Assembly (NCBI GenBank): GCA_029883975.1 | Contig: JAOUIL010000003.1 | Location: forward strand, 1-64,000 | Length of the DNA stretch: 64,000 nt | Source: Betaproteobacteria bacterium | GTDB taxonomy: Bacteria > Pseudomonadota > Gammaproteobacteria > Burkholderiales > SG8-39 | Direction of reading: 5' to 3' | Part shown: in pieces, positions 28,044-38,003 of the stretch | How positions within the stretch are numbered: the first letter of the stretch is position 1 | Layout of the letters: every line of letters starts with the position of its first letter | The notes under the pieces: generated by a model | What the model was told of the DNA's origin: nothing | Databases searched by the model: none | What the model saw: the letters and a program-made list of their open reading frames with translations, nothing else | Translations under genes and position numbers: made by a program

Positions 28044-29728
28044 GGCGCTTCCACGTGCTCGACGTTGACCTGCACCGACGGCACGCCCTGCCAGTCGTTC
28101 ACGCTCAGCCGGTAGGCGGCGCGAAAGCGGGCGGGCAGAGGGTCGAGGGCGTTGAAGCGCATGGCGTCCAGTCGCCGGCCGTCCATCACGAGCTTGAGCT
28201 TGGAGTGCTTTTCGCCGACGACGCGCTGGCTTTCGAGCGCGAATGTATCGCAGAAGAGCGGCGCCGGAAAGCCCGGGCCCCAGACGCCCGCCTCCAGCAG
28301 CTGCGCGAGGCCGAGCGAGAGCTCGGATGCGCTCAGGTTGCCGTCGGTCTCGACGGTGCGCGTCAGCGCCTCGCGCGGCATGGTCTGCTCGGCGACCTGC
28401 GCCAGCACCTCGCGGAAGCGCTCGAAGTCGGCGGCGCGCAGCGTGAGGCCCGCGGCCTGGGCGTGCCCGCCGAAGCGCGCGACGAGGCCCGGCGCGCGCT
28501 TGGCGACCAGGTCGAGGCAGTCGCGCAGGTGAAACCCCGGGATCGAGCGTCCCGAGCCGCGAATGTCGCCGCCCGCCGACGGGGCGAAGCAGAACACCGG
28601 GCGGTGCAGCCGCTCGCGCAGGCGCGCGGCGAGGATGCCCACCACGCCCTGGTGCCACGAGGGATCGTAGAAGGCGGCCGCCGCGCCCGGCGCCTCGGCG
28701 ATCGCTTCCGCCGCGGCCCTGGCCTGCTCGAGCATGCCGGCCTCGATCCTGCGGCGCTCGCGGTTGAGGCGGTCGAGCTCCAGCGCGCCGTTCGCCGCCG
28801 CGCCCGGGTCGTCGGTCACCAGGCAGGCGATGCCCAGGCTCATGTCCGCCAGGCGCCCCGCGGCATTCAGGCGCGGGCCGAGCACGAAGCCCAGGTCGAA
28901 GCCGCCGGCCTGCGCCGGCGCGCGTCCCGCGGCGCGCAGCAGCGCGTCGATCCCGGGCTGCGATTTCCCTGCGCGGACGCGCTTCAGGCCTTGCGCGACG
29001 AGGATGCGGTTGTTGGCGTCGAGCGGCACCACGTCGGCGACCGTGCCGAGCGCCACCAGGTCGGTGAGCGCGGCGAGGTTGGGCTCGGGCTTGCCGTCGA
29101 AGGCGCCGCGCCGGCGCAGCTCGGCGCGCAGCGCGAGCATCACGTAGAACATGACGCCGACGCCGGCGAGCGCCTTGGAGGCGAAGCCGCAGCCCGGCTG
29201 GTTGGGATTGACGATGCACGCCGCGCGTGGCAACTCGGCGCCGGGCAGGTGATGGTCCGTGATCAGCGTGTCGATGCCGAGCTGCCGCGCGCGCTCCACG
29301 CCCTCGACGCTCGCGATGCCGTTGTCCACCGTGATCAGCAGCTGCGGCCTGCGCCCGGCCGCGAGGTCGGCGAGCTCGGGCGTCAGGCCATAGCCCAACT
29401 CGAAGCGGTTGGGCACCAGGTAATCCACCTCGGCGCCCATCGCCGAGAGCGCGCGCATGCCGACCGCGCAGGCGGTGGCGCCGTCGGCGTCATAGTCGGC
29501 GACGATCAGCAGGCGCCTTTTCGCCGCGATGGCGTCCGCGAGCAGCGCCGCGGCCTCCTCGCAGCGCGCGAGCGAAGCCGGCGGCAGCAGCCGCCGCACG
29601 TCGTCGTCGAGCTCGGCGGCCGAGCGCACGCGCCGCGCGGCGTACACGCGCGCCAGCACCGGGTGCACGCCGGCGTTCACCAGCGCCCGGCGGTCCGCCT
29701 CGCTGAAGGCGCGCTCAACGATGCGCAT
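28040..29728 (-). CDS. recJ: Single-stranded-DNA-specific exonuclease RecJ
   Basis: VADYDADGATACAVGMRAL, TVDNGIASVEG, ITDHHLPG, FGGHAQAAGLTL. Confidence 0.95.
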   Translation of the reverse strand: MRIVERAFSEADRRALVNAGVHPVLARVYAARRVRSAAELDDDVRRLLPPASLARCEEAAALLADAIAAKRRLLIVADYDADGATACAVGMRALSAMGAEVDYLVPNRFELGYGLTPELADLAAGRRPQLLITVDNGIASVEGVERARQLGIDTLITDHHLPGAELPRAACIVNPNQPGCGFASKALAGVGVMFYVMLALRAELRRRGAFDGKPEPNLAALTDLVALGTVADVVPLDANNRILVAQGLKRVRAGKSQPGIDALLRAAGRAPAQAGGFDLGFVLGPRLNAAGRLADMSLGIACLVTDDPGAAANGALELDRLNRERRRIEAGMLEQARAAAEAIAEAPGAAAAFYDPSWHQGVVGILAARLRERLHRPVFCFAPSAGGDIRGSGRSIPGFHLRDCLDLVAKRAPGLVARFGGHAQAAGLTLRAADFERFREVLAQVAEQTMPREALTRTVETDGNLSASELSLGLAQLLEAGVWGPGFPAPLFCDTFALESQRVVGEKHSKLKLVMDGRRLDAMRFNALDPLPARFRAAYRLSVNDWQGVPSVQVNVEHVEAP

Positions 29729-30605
29729 GGCTCTCGAGCGGGCGCGCGCGCCGCCAGAAGCGCCGCAGATCGTGGCGCGCGGCTTCCACGGCGAGCCCCG
29801 CCCCGGGCGCGTGCAGGGTCAGCATGCCAAGGCGGCCCGCGCGCAGCGCTTCGAGCAGCGGCGCGAACCAGGCTTCGTCCATCGCGCCCTCGAGCGCGCC
29901 GAGCTGGACGAGGTGGCGTCCTGCGCCGGGCAGCGCCGCCAGCCACTCGGCGGCCGCGCGCGGGGCCGCGTGCGATTCGATGCCGGCGGCGCGCGCCAGG
30001 CCGCGCGCGAGCGGATCGTCCGAGGCGATCGAGCGCCACGGCGCGCGCAGCGCTGCAGGCAGCTCCCCCGCGCCCCACAGCCAGACGCCGTTCGCCGCGG
30101 CCTCGCGGCCTTCGTTCGCCGGGTGGTCGTGCAGCGCCATCTGGATCTCGTTCAAGAGCGCGGGCCACGGCGCGGCGGGCATGCACTCGGCGAAATCGCG
30201 CCCCCAGACTTCCGCGGCCGGCGGCGCGTCGATCGGCGCGGGCGCGCTCGACATCGTCCACGCGTCCGGGGTCGCGGCGCGGAACTCGTGGCGCCCGGCG
30301 AAGTGGCGGTTGAGCGTCCCGACGAGCGCGTCCGCGGCCCGCGCGTCGAGCGCCGTGGCGGGCACGATCACCACCCGGTCGCGCAGCACGCGGTAGTGCA
30401 CCGGATCGGCGCGCAGCCGGAATCCCGCCTCGCCCGCGGTGAGCGCGCCCGCGGGAACCGGGTCGAGCCCGCAGGCGCGGCCGAGCCATGCCGCGGCGCC
30501 TTGCGGGTCGGCGCGCGTCGCGCGCCCGCGCGCGAGCAGCAGCTCGAGCGCCGGCAGCCGCGCCTCGGCCGCCAGCGCGCCGGCGAGCATCAGCTCGCAG
30601 TGCAT
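29715..30605 (-). CDS. Conserved hypothetical protein (phosphoglycerate mutase-like annotation seen in some genomes)
   Basis: MHCELMLAGALAAEARLPALELLLARG...EIQMALHDHPANEGREAAANGVWLWGAGELP. Confidence 0.6.
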   Translation of the reverse strand: MHCELMLAGALAAEARLPALELLLARGRATRADPQGAAAWLGRACGLDPVPAGALTAGEAGFRLRADPVHYRVLRDRVVIVPATALDARAADALVGTLNRHFAGRHEFRAATPDAWTMSSAPAPIDAPPAAEVWGRDFAECMPAAPWPALLNEIQMALHDHPANEGREAAANGVWLWGAGELPAALRAPWRSIASDDPLARGLARAAGIESHAAPRAAAEWLAALPGAGRHLVQLGALEGAMDEAWFAPLLEALRAGRLGMLTLHAPGAGLAVEAARHDLRRFWRRARPLESHAHR

Positions 30606-31978
30606 GCCAGCTCGACGATGCGCGCGCGGCGCCCGAGCAGGTGCCGCACGAGGAGCTTGTACTGGTCGAGATCGAACCTGGGGCGGCGCGCTGCCTCCAG
30701 CAGCGCGGCCACCTCGTCTTCCGACCTCGCGGTGCCGAGGTAGCACCACTGGTGCACGACGTGCAATTCGCTCGCCTCGCGCTCGCGGTCCTCCTCCAGC
30801 ACGCCGACCGGGCCGCGCCAGGGCCAGGCGGCGGTCTTCATGCCGGCGAGCGCCGCGGCGAGCCGCGCGTGGTGCGCGGCCGGTGATTCCTTCGCCGCGC
30901 ACAGGCCCGCGCAGCGCCCGATCTGGTGGCGGAAGCACGCGCCCTTCCTCGCGCGCTCGAAGCCCAGGGACTGCAGGCACAGGCCGTGCGCGTCGGCCAG
31001 GCCGCGCAGCGCCTCGAGCGCCGCGCGCTTCGAGCGGAACAGGCCGTGCACGTGCTCGAGCCCTTCGGCGCCGAAATCCCGCGCGAGGCGCAGGCGCAGG
31101 CCGTCGAAGGCGAAGCCGCACAGTTCCGTGGCGCGGCGCAGCTGCCGGTTGAACACGGGCAGCAGCTCCTTGACCAGCGCCGCCTCGCGCAGCAGCGCGC
31201 CGAGCTCGCCCGCGGTGCGCTGCCACTCGATGCGGCGCACTTCGCGCGCGAGCTGCATCTCCCTGCCCGAGCGCAGGTCGCCGGCGAAGTGCGCGAGCAC
31301 GCGCGAGCGCATGTGCTTCGACTTGCCGACGTAGAGCGGCGTGCCGCCCTCGCCGTAGAACAGGTATACGCCCGGCGCCTCGGGGATCTCGTCCACCATC
31401 GCCGGATCGAGGTGCGGCGGCAGCGACGGCTGCTTGGCCACCTGGCGCGCGGCCACCGCCATCACCTCCGCGCCGCGCTCCTCGGCGGCGAGGCGCAGGA
31501 ACTGCCAGACCGCGTCGGCGTCGCCGAGCGCGCGGTGGCGCGCGCGGCATTGCAGCCCGTGGCGCGCGATCAGGCTGTCGAGGTTGTGGCGCGCATGCTC
31601 CGGGTACAGGCGCCGCGACAGGCGCACCGTGCACAGCGTCTTCGCGCGGAAGTCGAGCCCGGCGCGCGCGAACTCTCGCTTCAGGAACCCGTAATCGAAG
31701 CGCGCGTTGTGCGCGACGAACACGCGGCCCTGCAGGCGCTCGTGCAGGTCCCCGGCGAGGCGCCCGAAGGTCGGTGCGCCCGCCACCATGTCGTTGGTGA
31801 TGCCGGTGAGCGCCTGGATGGCCGCGGGGATCGGTGTTTCCGGGTTGACGAGCGTCGACCACTCGTCGCGCACCTCGCCGCCCTCGACCTCGATGACCGC
31901 GATCTCGGTGACGCGGTCGTGCGCCGGGTGCGCGCCGGTGGTTTCCAGGTCGACGATGGCGAGGGGCGCGTCCAGCAT
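30590..31978 (-). CDS. DnaQ-like 3'-5' exonuclease fused to UvrC/Cho-type GIY-YIG domain
   Basis: AIVDLETTGAHPAHDRVTEIAVIE + GVYLFYGEGGTPLYVGKSKHMRSRVLAHF. Confidence 0.88.
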   Translation of the reverse strand: MLDAPLAIVDLETTGAHPAHDRVTEIAVIEVEGGEVRDEWSTLVNPETPIPAAIQALTGITNDMVAGAPTFGRLAGDLHERLQGRVFVAHNARFDYGFLKREFARAGLDFRAKTLCTVRLSRRLYPEHARHNLDSLIARHGLQCRARHRALGDADAVWQFLRLAAEERGAEVMAVAARQVAKQPSLPPHLDPAMVDEIPEAPGVYLFYGEGGTPLYVGKSKHMRSRVLAHFAGDLRSGREMQLAREVRRIEWQRTAGELGALLREAALVKELLPVFNRQLRRATELCGFAFDGLRLRLARDFGAEGLEHVHGLFRSKRAALEALRGLADAHGLCLQSLGFERARKGACFRHQIGRCAGLCAAKESPAAHHARLAAALAGMKTAAWPWRGPVGVLEEDREREASELHVVHQWCYLGTARSEDEVAALLEAARRPRFDLDQYKLLVRHLLGRRARIVELACTAS

Positions 31979-32002
31979 GGATATACGTCCAGTACCGGGA
32001 CT

Positions 32003-32614
32003 CTAGCGCAAAAGCTGCGCGATCTGCCACGCCGCGAAGCCGAGGATGGTCGCGCCCGAGACGAAGTTGATGCCGCGCAGCAGGCGCGCGTCGAGCCGCG
32101 CGCGCAGGCGGCCGGCGCCGAGCGCGAGGATCAGCCACCACGACGCCGAGCCGAGGAACACCGCGAGCGTGATCGCCGCGGCGGCCGCGTAGTCCGCGCT
32201 CGCCGCGAGCCCGAGCCCGGCGAAGATGGCGGCGAAGGCGAGGATGGTGGGCGGGTTGGCGAGCGTGAGCGCGAGCGTCGAGAGGAAGGCCTGCGCGAGG
32301 CTCGCCGGCTTCTCCGGCGCGCCGTCCGCGCTCGGCTTCGCCATGAGCGTCTGCACGCCGAGCCAGACGAGGAACGCCGCGCCGGCGAGCCCGATCCAGA
32401 ACGCGTGCGCGAGCAGCACGCCCGAGATCGCGGTGAGGCCGAAGGCCGCCACCGCGCCGTAGAAGCCGTCCGCGAGCGCGATCCCCATGCCGGAGGCGAG
32501 GCCGGTCGCGGCGCCGAAGGCGAGCGTGCGGCGCAGGCACAGCACCCACATCGGGCCGACGGTCGCGGCGAGCAGGAAGCCGAAGGCGAGGCCCTTGAGA
32601 AAGAGGCCGCTCAT
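32003..32614 (-). CDS. LysE family translocator
   Basis: FLLAATVGPMWVLCLRRTL...ALTLANPPTILAFAAIFAGLG. Confidence 0.82.
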   Translation of the reverse strand: MSGLFLKGLAFGFLLAATVGPMWVLCLRRTLAFGAATGLASGMGIALADGFYGAVAAFGLTAISGVLLAHAFWIGLAGAAFLVWLGVQTLMAKPSADGAPEKPASLAQAFLSTLALTLANPPTILAFAAIFAGLGLAASADYAAAAAITLAVFLGSASWWLILALGAGRLRARLDARLLRGINFVSGATILGFAAWQIAQLLR

Positions 32615-33210
32615 CCGAGCGGCACGTGGCGCGGCTCGGCGCGCACGCGCGCCAGCCACGCGTTCACCGCCGGGAAGGCTCCCAGGTCGAAGCCGCCGTC
32701 GGCGGCGCAATGCGTGTAGGCGTACAGCGCGATGTCGGCGATGGTGTAGCGGCCGGCGGCGAAGAACGGCTCCTTGCCCAGGTGCTGCTCCATCACGGCG
32801 AGCGCCTTGCGCCCGCGCTCCTGCAGGCGCGGCAGCTCGGCGCGGCGCGGCGAGTCGGGCGGCTGGTACCGGAGGATGGCGCGCGCCACCGCGATGCACG
32901 GCTCGTGGCTGTACTGCTCGAAGAACATCCACTGCAGCACGCGCGCGCGCTCCAGGCGCCCGGCGGGCAGGAGCGGCGTGCCCTCGGCGAGGTAGTGCAG
33001 GATCGCGCCCGACTCGGGCAGGAAGCCGCCGTCCGCGAGCTCGAGCGTCGGCACCTGGCCGTTCGGGTTGCGCGCGAGGAATTCCGCCGTGCGCGTCTCG
33101 CCCTTCGTCGTGCTCACCTCGATCCAGCGGTAGGGCAGCCGCAGCTGCTCCAGCGCGAGCTTCACCTTGTAGCAGTTGCCCGAATCCGCCATGCCGTACA
33201 CCGTGACCAT
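32611..33210 (-). CDS. Glutathione S-transferase family protein
   Basis: GNCYKVKLALEQLRLPYRWIEV...NGQVPTLELADGGFLPESGAILHYLAE. Confidence 0.9.
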   Translation of the reverse strand: MVTVYGMADSGNCYKVKLALEQLRLPYRWIEVSTTKGETRTAEFLARNPNGQVPTLELADGGFLPESGAILHYLAEGTPLLPAGRLERARVLQWMFFEQYSHEPCIAVARAILRYQPPDSPRRAELPRLQERGRKALAVMEQHLGKEPFFAAGRYTIADIALYAYTHCAADGGFDLGAFPAVNAWLARVRAEPRHVPLG

Positions 33211-33219
33211 TCCTGCCTC

Positions 33220-34149
33220 CTAGCGCCAGTGCCGGCGCAGCCATTGCGCCGTGGGCGCGATGTCCACCCGCTCGGCGAACGCCACCATCTCCGCAATGCG
33301 GTCCACGCAATCGAGCGGGAAGGCCTCCCCGGGCGCGAAGGCGGGCGCGAGGCGGCGGTAGCGGCCGCCGAGCAGCTGGCGGCACTGGTAGTCGGCGATG
33401 CCGACGGTGCCGTCGAACATCACGCCGAGCAGCGCCTGCGCCCATTGCGCGTAGCCCCAGTCGTGGCGCTTGCCCTTCACGTAGAGGAGCGAGCTGCCGG
33501 TGCCGAGCGAGAACAGCGCGACGTCCTTGAGCGCCACGGCGCGCCCGATGCGCGCGTCCTGGGTCTGCGCGAGCGCGCACATCGACGGGTTGTTGGCGAA
33601 CACGCCGCCGTCCACGAAGCCGTCCACGGTGGGGAAGAAGGTCGGCGCGGCGCAGGTGTACAGGCCGACTTTCCAGGCGGGCATCGCGCCGTCGCTGTCG
33701 CGGCCCGGGAAGTTGTGGAACAGCTTGGGCTTCCAGCGCCGCTTCTCCGGCCGCGGATGCTCGTTGTCCAGGTCGAAAGCGGTGATCAGCACGCGCTTGC
33801 GCAGGTCGCGCAGGCGCGCCTCGCCCAGCATGCGCTGCAGGTGGCGCTTCAGGCCGTCGCTGTGGTATTGCGCGCCGATGAGCGTGCCCATGTCCTTGAC
33901 GTTGTCGAGCCAGGAGTCGTCGAAGATGTCGCGCGAGGTGTCGTGATAGAGCGAGAGGATCTGCTCCAGGCCCACGCCCCGGGCGAGCAGCAGCGCGATC
34001 AGCGCGCCGGTCGAGGTGCCGGCGAGCAGGTCGGCGCGCTCCAGCCACCCTTCGAGCCCACGCTCGCGGCTCAGGCGGATGAGCAGCATCGCGCTGATCA
34101 GGCCGCGGATGCCGCCGCCGTCGAGCGAGAGGATGCGGAAGCGGGCCAT
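33220..34149 (-). CDS. Patatin-like phospholipase
   Basis: ILSLDGGGIRGLISAMLL, AGTSTGAL, DGGVFANNPS. Confidence 0.9.
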   Translation of the reverse strand: MARFRILSLDGGGIRGLISAMLLIRLSRERGLEGWLERADLLAGTSTGALIALLLARGVGLEQILSLYHDTSRDIFDDSWLDNVKDMGTLIGAQYHSDGLKRHLQRMLGEARLRDLRKRVLITAFDLDNEHPRPEKRRWKPKLFHNFPGRDSDGAMPAWKVGLYTCAAPTFFPTVDGFVDGGVFANNPSMCALAQTQDARIGRAVALKDVALFSLGTGSSLLYVKGKRHDWGYAQWAQALLGVMFDGTVGIADYQCRQLLGGRYRRLAPAFAPGEAFPLDCVDRIAEMVAFAERVDIAPTAQWLRRHWR

Positions 34150-34150
34150 G

Positions 34151-34621
34151 CTAGCGCACGAGCGTCACGAGGAGCTCGGCATCATACGGCAGCGTGAACG
34201 CCGCCGGCAGCGGGTGTCCCTGCGGCAGATCCAGCTCGGCGGCCGGCTTCAAGCGCACGTCGCGCACGAGCAGGCTGGCGATGCGCCATTCGGGGTCGAA
34301 CAGCGCGGTGAACTCCGGCATGCCGAGCAGCGCGCGCGTCACGTAGCCTTCCGGCGCGTCGCGCTCCTCGGGCCAGTGGCGCGACGCCGACGCCTGGCGC
34401 GCGAGCAGCGCGGAGAGCCACGGGTAGTGCGCCACGCGGCCGAAGCGCAGGCGCAAGTCGGCGCGCCGGCCGGCCTGGCGCTGCGCCGTGCGCACCGCGT
34501 CCTGCGTGGCGGCATGAGCGGGCGGGCAGGTCGCGACGAGCGCCGCGTCGCCGACGTTGCGCCACTCGACGCCGAGCGCGCACGGCGCAGCGGCGAGCGC
34601 GAGCGCGGCGAGCGCGTTCAC
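34151..34621 (-). CDS. Hypothetical protein, probably exported
   Basis: 157 codons, GTG start; Ala-rich hydrophobic N-terminus. Confidence 0.5.
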   Translation of the reverse strand: MNALAALALAAAPCALGVEWRNVGDAALVATCPPAHAATQDAVRTAQRQAGRRADLRLRFGRVAHYPWLSALLARQASASRHWPEERDAPEGYVTRALLGMPEFTALFDPEWRIASLLVRDVRLKPAAELDLPQGHPLPAAFTLPYDAELLVTLVR

Positions 34622-35079
34622 GCGCGCGACGCCGCGGCCAGCTCGGCCGCGGACAGGTTGTGGATGCGCCCGTAGCCGGCGACGAAGCGCGCGTCGCGCG
34701 GCGCGATGCGCCAGAAGGCGAAGTCGGCGAGCTCGAAGTTGACCGCCTGCGCGGGAAAGCGCGCCAGCCACGCGCGCTTGAGCGCCGCATCCTCCCCCAG
34801 TTGCGCGGCTTCGCCGCGGATGCTGACGCGCGCGAGCGTGAACGGATCCTCGCGCCCGTCGTCGGTCTCGGCGATCGACAGCGCGACGCGCGGGTCGGCG
34901 GCCATGTCCTGCGTGTGCCAGGCGAGGCGGCTGACGTGCACGTGGAAGGCGTCGAAGCCGGGCGCGGCGAGCACGAGCGTCATCGACACGAGCGGCGCGC
35001 CCTGGCGCAGCGTGCCGAGGTGCGCGAGGCGCGCGCCGCGCAGCAGCCGCGCGAGCGCGGCCGTGTCCTCGGAGTTCAT
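34618..35079 (-). CDS. Pyridoxamine 5'-phosphate oxidase/HugZ-like flavin-binding protein
   Basis: LARLLRGARLAHLGTLRQGAPLVSMTLVLAAPG. Confidence 0.75.
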   Translation of the reverse strand: MNSEDTAALARLLRGARLAHLGTLRQGAPLVSMTLVLAAPGFDAFHVHVSRLAWHTQDMAADPRVALSIAETDDGREDPFTLARVSIRGEAAQLGEDAALKRAWLARFPAQAVNFELADFAFWRIAPRDARFVAGYGRIHNLSAAELAAASRA

Positions 35080-35108
35080 CGCGGCGATTGTAGTATTCTC
35101 GGCGTCCC

Positions 35109-36342
35109 GTGCGCTACGAGTTGCTCGTCGGCCTGCGCTACACCCGCGCCAAGCGCCGCAACCACTTCATCAGCTTCATCTCGCTCATCTCCATGGCGGG
35201 CATCGCGCTCGGCGTGGCGGCGCTGATCGTCGTGCTGTCGGTGATGAACGGCTTCCAGCACGAGCTGCGCACGCGCATCCTGTCGGTGGTCTCGCACGTG
35301 CAGCTCGGCGCGCCGAGCGGCCGGCTGGAGGACTGGAAGAGCCTGGCGGACGCGGCGCGCCAGCATCCGCGCGTGCGCGAGGCGGCGCCGTTCGTCAACG
35401 CGCAGGGCATGCTGACGCACGGCCAGGGCGTGCGCGGCGCGATCGTGCGCGGCGTGCTGCCGGAGCTGGAAGACCGCGTCGCCGACATCGGCCGGCACAT
35501 GCGCTCGGGCAGGCTCGAGGCGCTCGTGGCCGGCGAGTTCCGCATCGTGCTCGGCGGCGAGCTGGCGCGCGCGCTCGGCGCGTATCCCGGCGACAAGGTG
35601 GCGCTGATCGCGCCGCAGGGCAGCGTCACCCCGGCGGGCGTGATCCCGCGCCTGAAGCAGTTCACCGTGGCCGGCACCTTCGACATCGGCATGTACGAGT
35701 ACGACTCGGGCCTCGCGCTCGTGCATCTCAAGGACGCGCAGAAGCTCTACCAGATGGGCAGCGGCGTCTCGGGCGTGCGCCTCAAGCTCGACGACCTGTT
35801 CGCGGCGCGCGCGGTGGCGCGCGACCTGTCCGCGGCGCTCGCTCCCGAGGTGTACGCCTCGGACTGGACGCGCAGCCACGCGAACTTCTTCCGCGCGGTG
35901 GAGATCGAGAAGCGCGTCATGTTCATCATCCTGACGCTGATCGTCGCCGTCGCGGCGTTCAACATCGTCTCCACGCTGGTCATGCTGGTGACCGACAAGC
36001 AGGCCGACATCGCCATCCTCAGGACGCTGGGCGCGGCCCCGGCGAGCATCCTGCAGATCTTCGTCGTGCAGGGCGCGATGATCGGCGTGATCGGCACGCT
36101 GCTCGGCGTGGCGGGCGGCGTGCTGCTCGGCTGGAACGTGGACACCGTGGTGCCGGCGATCGAGAACACGCTCGGCTTCAAGTTCCTGTCCAAGGACGTG
36201 TACTACATCTCCGACCTGCCCTCGGACGTGCAGCTGCGCGATGTCGCCACCATCGGCCTGGTGTCGCTCGCCATGTCGTTTGTCGCCACGCTCTACCCGA
36301 GCTGGCGCGCCGCGCGCGTCAATCCGGCGGAGGCGCTGCGCT

Positions 36343-36350
<8 letters not shown>
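35109..36350 (+). CDS. lolC: Lipoprotein-releasing ABC transporter permease LolC/LolE
   Basis: [47 protein letters not shown]; FtsX-type C-terminus. Confidence 0.93.
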
Positions 36351-37026
<676 letters not shown>

Positions 37027-37029
37027 TAC

Positions 37030-37120
37030 TCAAATAGGGACAGACCCCATTTTTCTCATCTGCGAATGATTCGCAGATGAGAAAAATGGAAAAATGGGAA
37101 AAATGGGGACTGTCCCTATT
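37030..37120. repeat. Nested palindromic REP-like element between convergent genes
   Basis: Outer AAATAGGGACAGACCCCATTTTT/AAAAATGGGGACTGTCCCTATTT (1 mismatch); inner 21-bp perfect arms CCATTTTTCTCATCTGCGAAT-G-ATTCGCAGATGAGAAAAATGG (37047-37089). Confidence 0.92.
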
Positions 37121-37418
37121 TAATGAGCCCGGCGGCCACGGCTTCGCCGTAGAAGCGCTCGTCGGCGAGCGCGCGCTGCAGCACGAAGCCGGGGGCCGAG
37201 CGGCGCACGGCGAAGCGCAGCGCCAGGCCGCCGAGGAAGACGAGGGCCCCGAACACCAGGGAGCCGACGAGCGCGAGCGCGACCGCCGCGCCTAACACGG
37301 GCAGCAGCACGAGCGGCAGCATGAGGCGCGCCGAGACGACCCGCGCGGCGGCGGCGCGATCCACGTGCACGCGCAGGCGTCCCTCGCGATAGGCGGCGAC
37401 GAACTCGTGGTGCGTCAC
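37116..37418 (-). CDS. Hypothetical membrane protein
   Basis: 100 aa, two TM segments; overlaps next gene start. Confidence 0.6.
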   Translation of the reverse strand: MTHHEFVAAYREGRLRVHVDRAAAARVVSARLMLPLVLLPVLGAAVALALVGSLVFGALVFLGGLALRFAVRRSAPGFVLQRALADERFYGEAVAAGLIK

Positions 37419-37966
37419 CGGCGGCGCCGCTTCTTTGCGCGCGCGCGCCAGGCGAGCATGACGTAGGCGCGCCAGCCGAACTGCACGGCGAGGTAGCCGA
37501 GCGCGGCCAGGGTGAGCCCGAGCGCGACCAGGCCGACCGCCAGCGGCGCACCGAGCGCCACGGTCCAGTCGAACAGCCTGCCCATCGAGTCGAACAAGTT
37601 GCCCCAGTCCATCTCGAAAGGCACGATGTGCGCGCGGTCTTCTCCGCCGCCGAGCAGCAGGCTGCCGTAGCCGTAGGCGAGCAGGTAGAGCGGCACGATG
37701 GTGAAAGGATTCGTATAGAGCGTCATGAGCAGCGCCACGGGCAGGTTGCGGTGCAGCGGCACCGCTAGCACGAGCGCCGTCAGCATCTGCAGCGGCCCGG
37801 GCACCAGGCCCGAGAACAGGCCGATGGCCACCGCGCCGGCCACCGAGTCGCGGTTCAGGTGCCAGAGGTTCGGGTGATGCAGCAGCGTGCCGAACATCGC
37901 CACCAGGCGGTTCCTGCGCACCTCGGTGGCGCTCGGCACGTACTTGCGGATGAACTTGCGCGGCAT
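37415..37966 (-). CDS. DUF2062 domain protein
   Basis: LWHLNRDSVAGAVAIGLFSGLVPGPLQMLTALVLAVPLHRNLPVALLMTLYTNPFTIVPLYLLAYGYG. Confidence 0.88.
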   Translation of the reverse strand: MPRKFIRKYVPSATEVRRNRLVAMFGTLLHHPNLWHLNRDSVAGAVAIGLFSGLVPGPLQMLTALVLAVPLHRNLPVALLMTLYTNPFTIVPLYLLAYGYGSLLLGGGEDRAHIVPFEMDWGNLFDSMGRLFDWTVALGAPLAVGLVALGLTLAALGYLAVQFGWRAYVMLAWRARAKKRRRR

Positions 37967-38003
37967 GTGGTCATCCGGCGGATCGCCGGCGCGTTGATTT
38001 TAG

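Noticed and set aside
33220-34149. Patatin phospholipase as a CBASS effector
   Set aside because: No CD-NTase, Cap2/Cap3 or other CBASS gene adjacent; neighbours are GST, a hypothetical and a LysE transporter.
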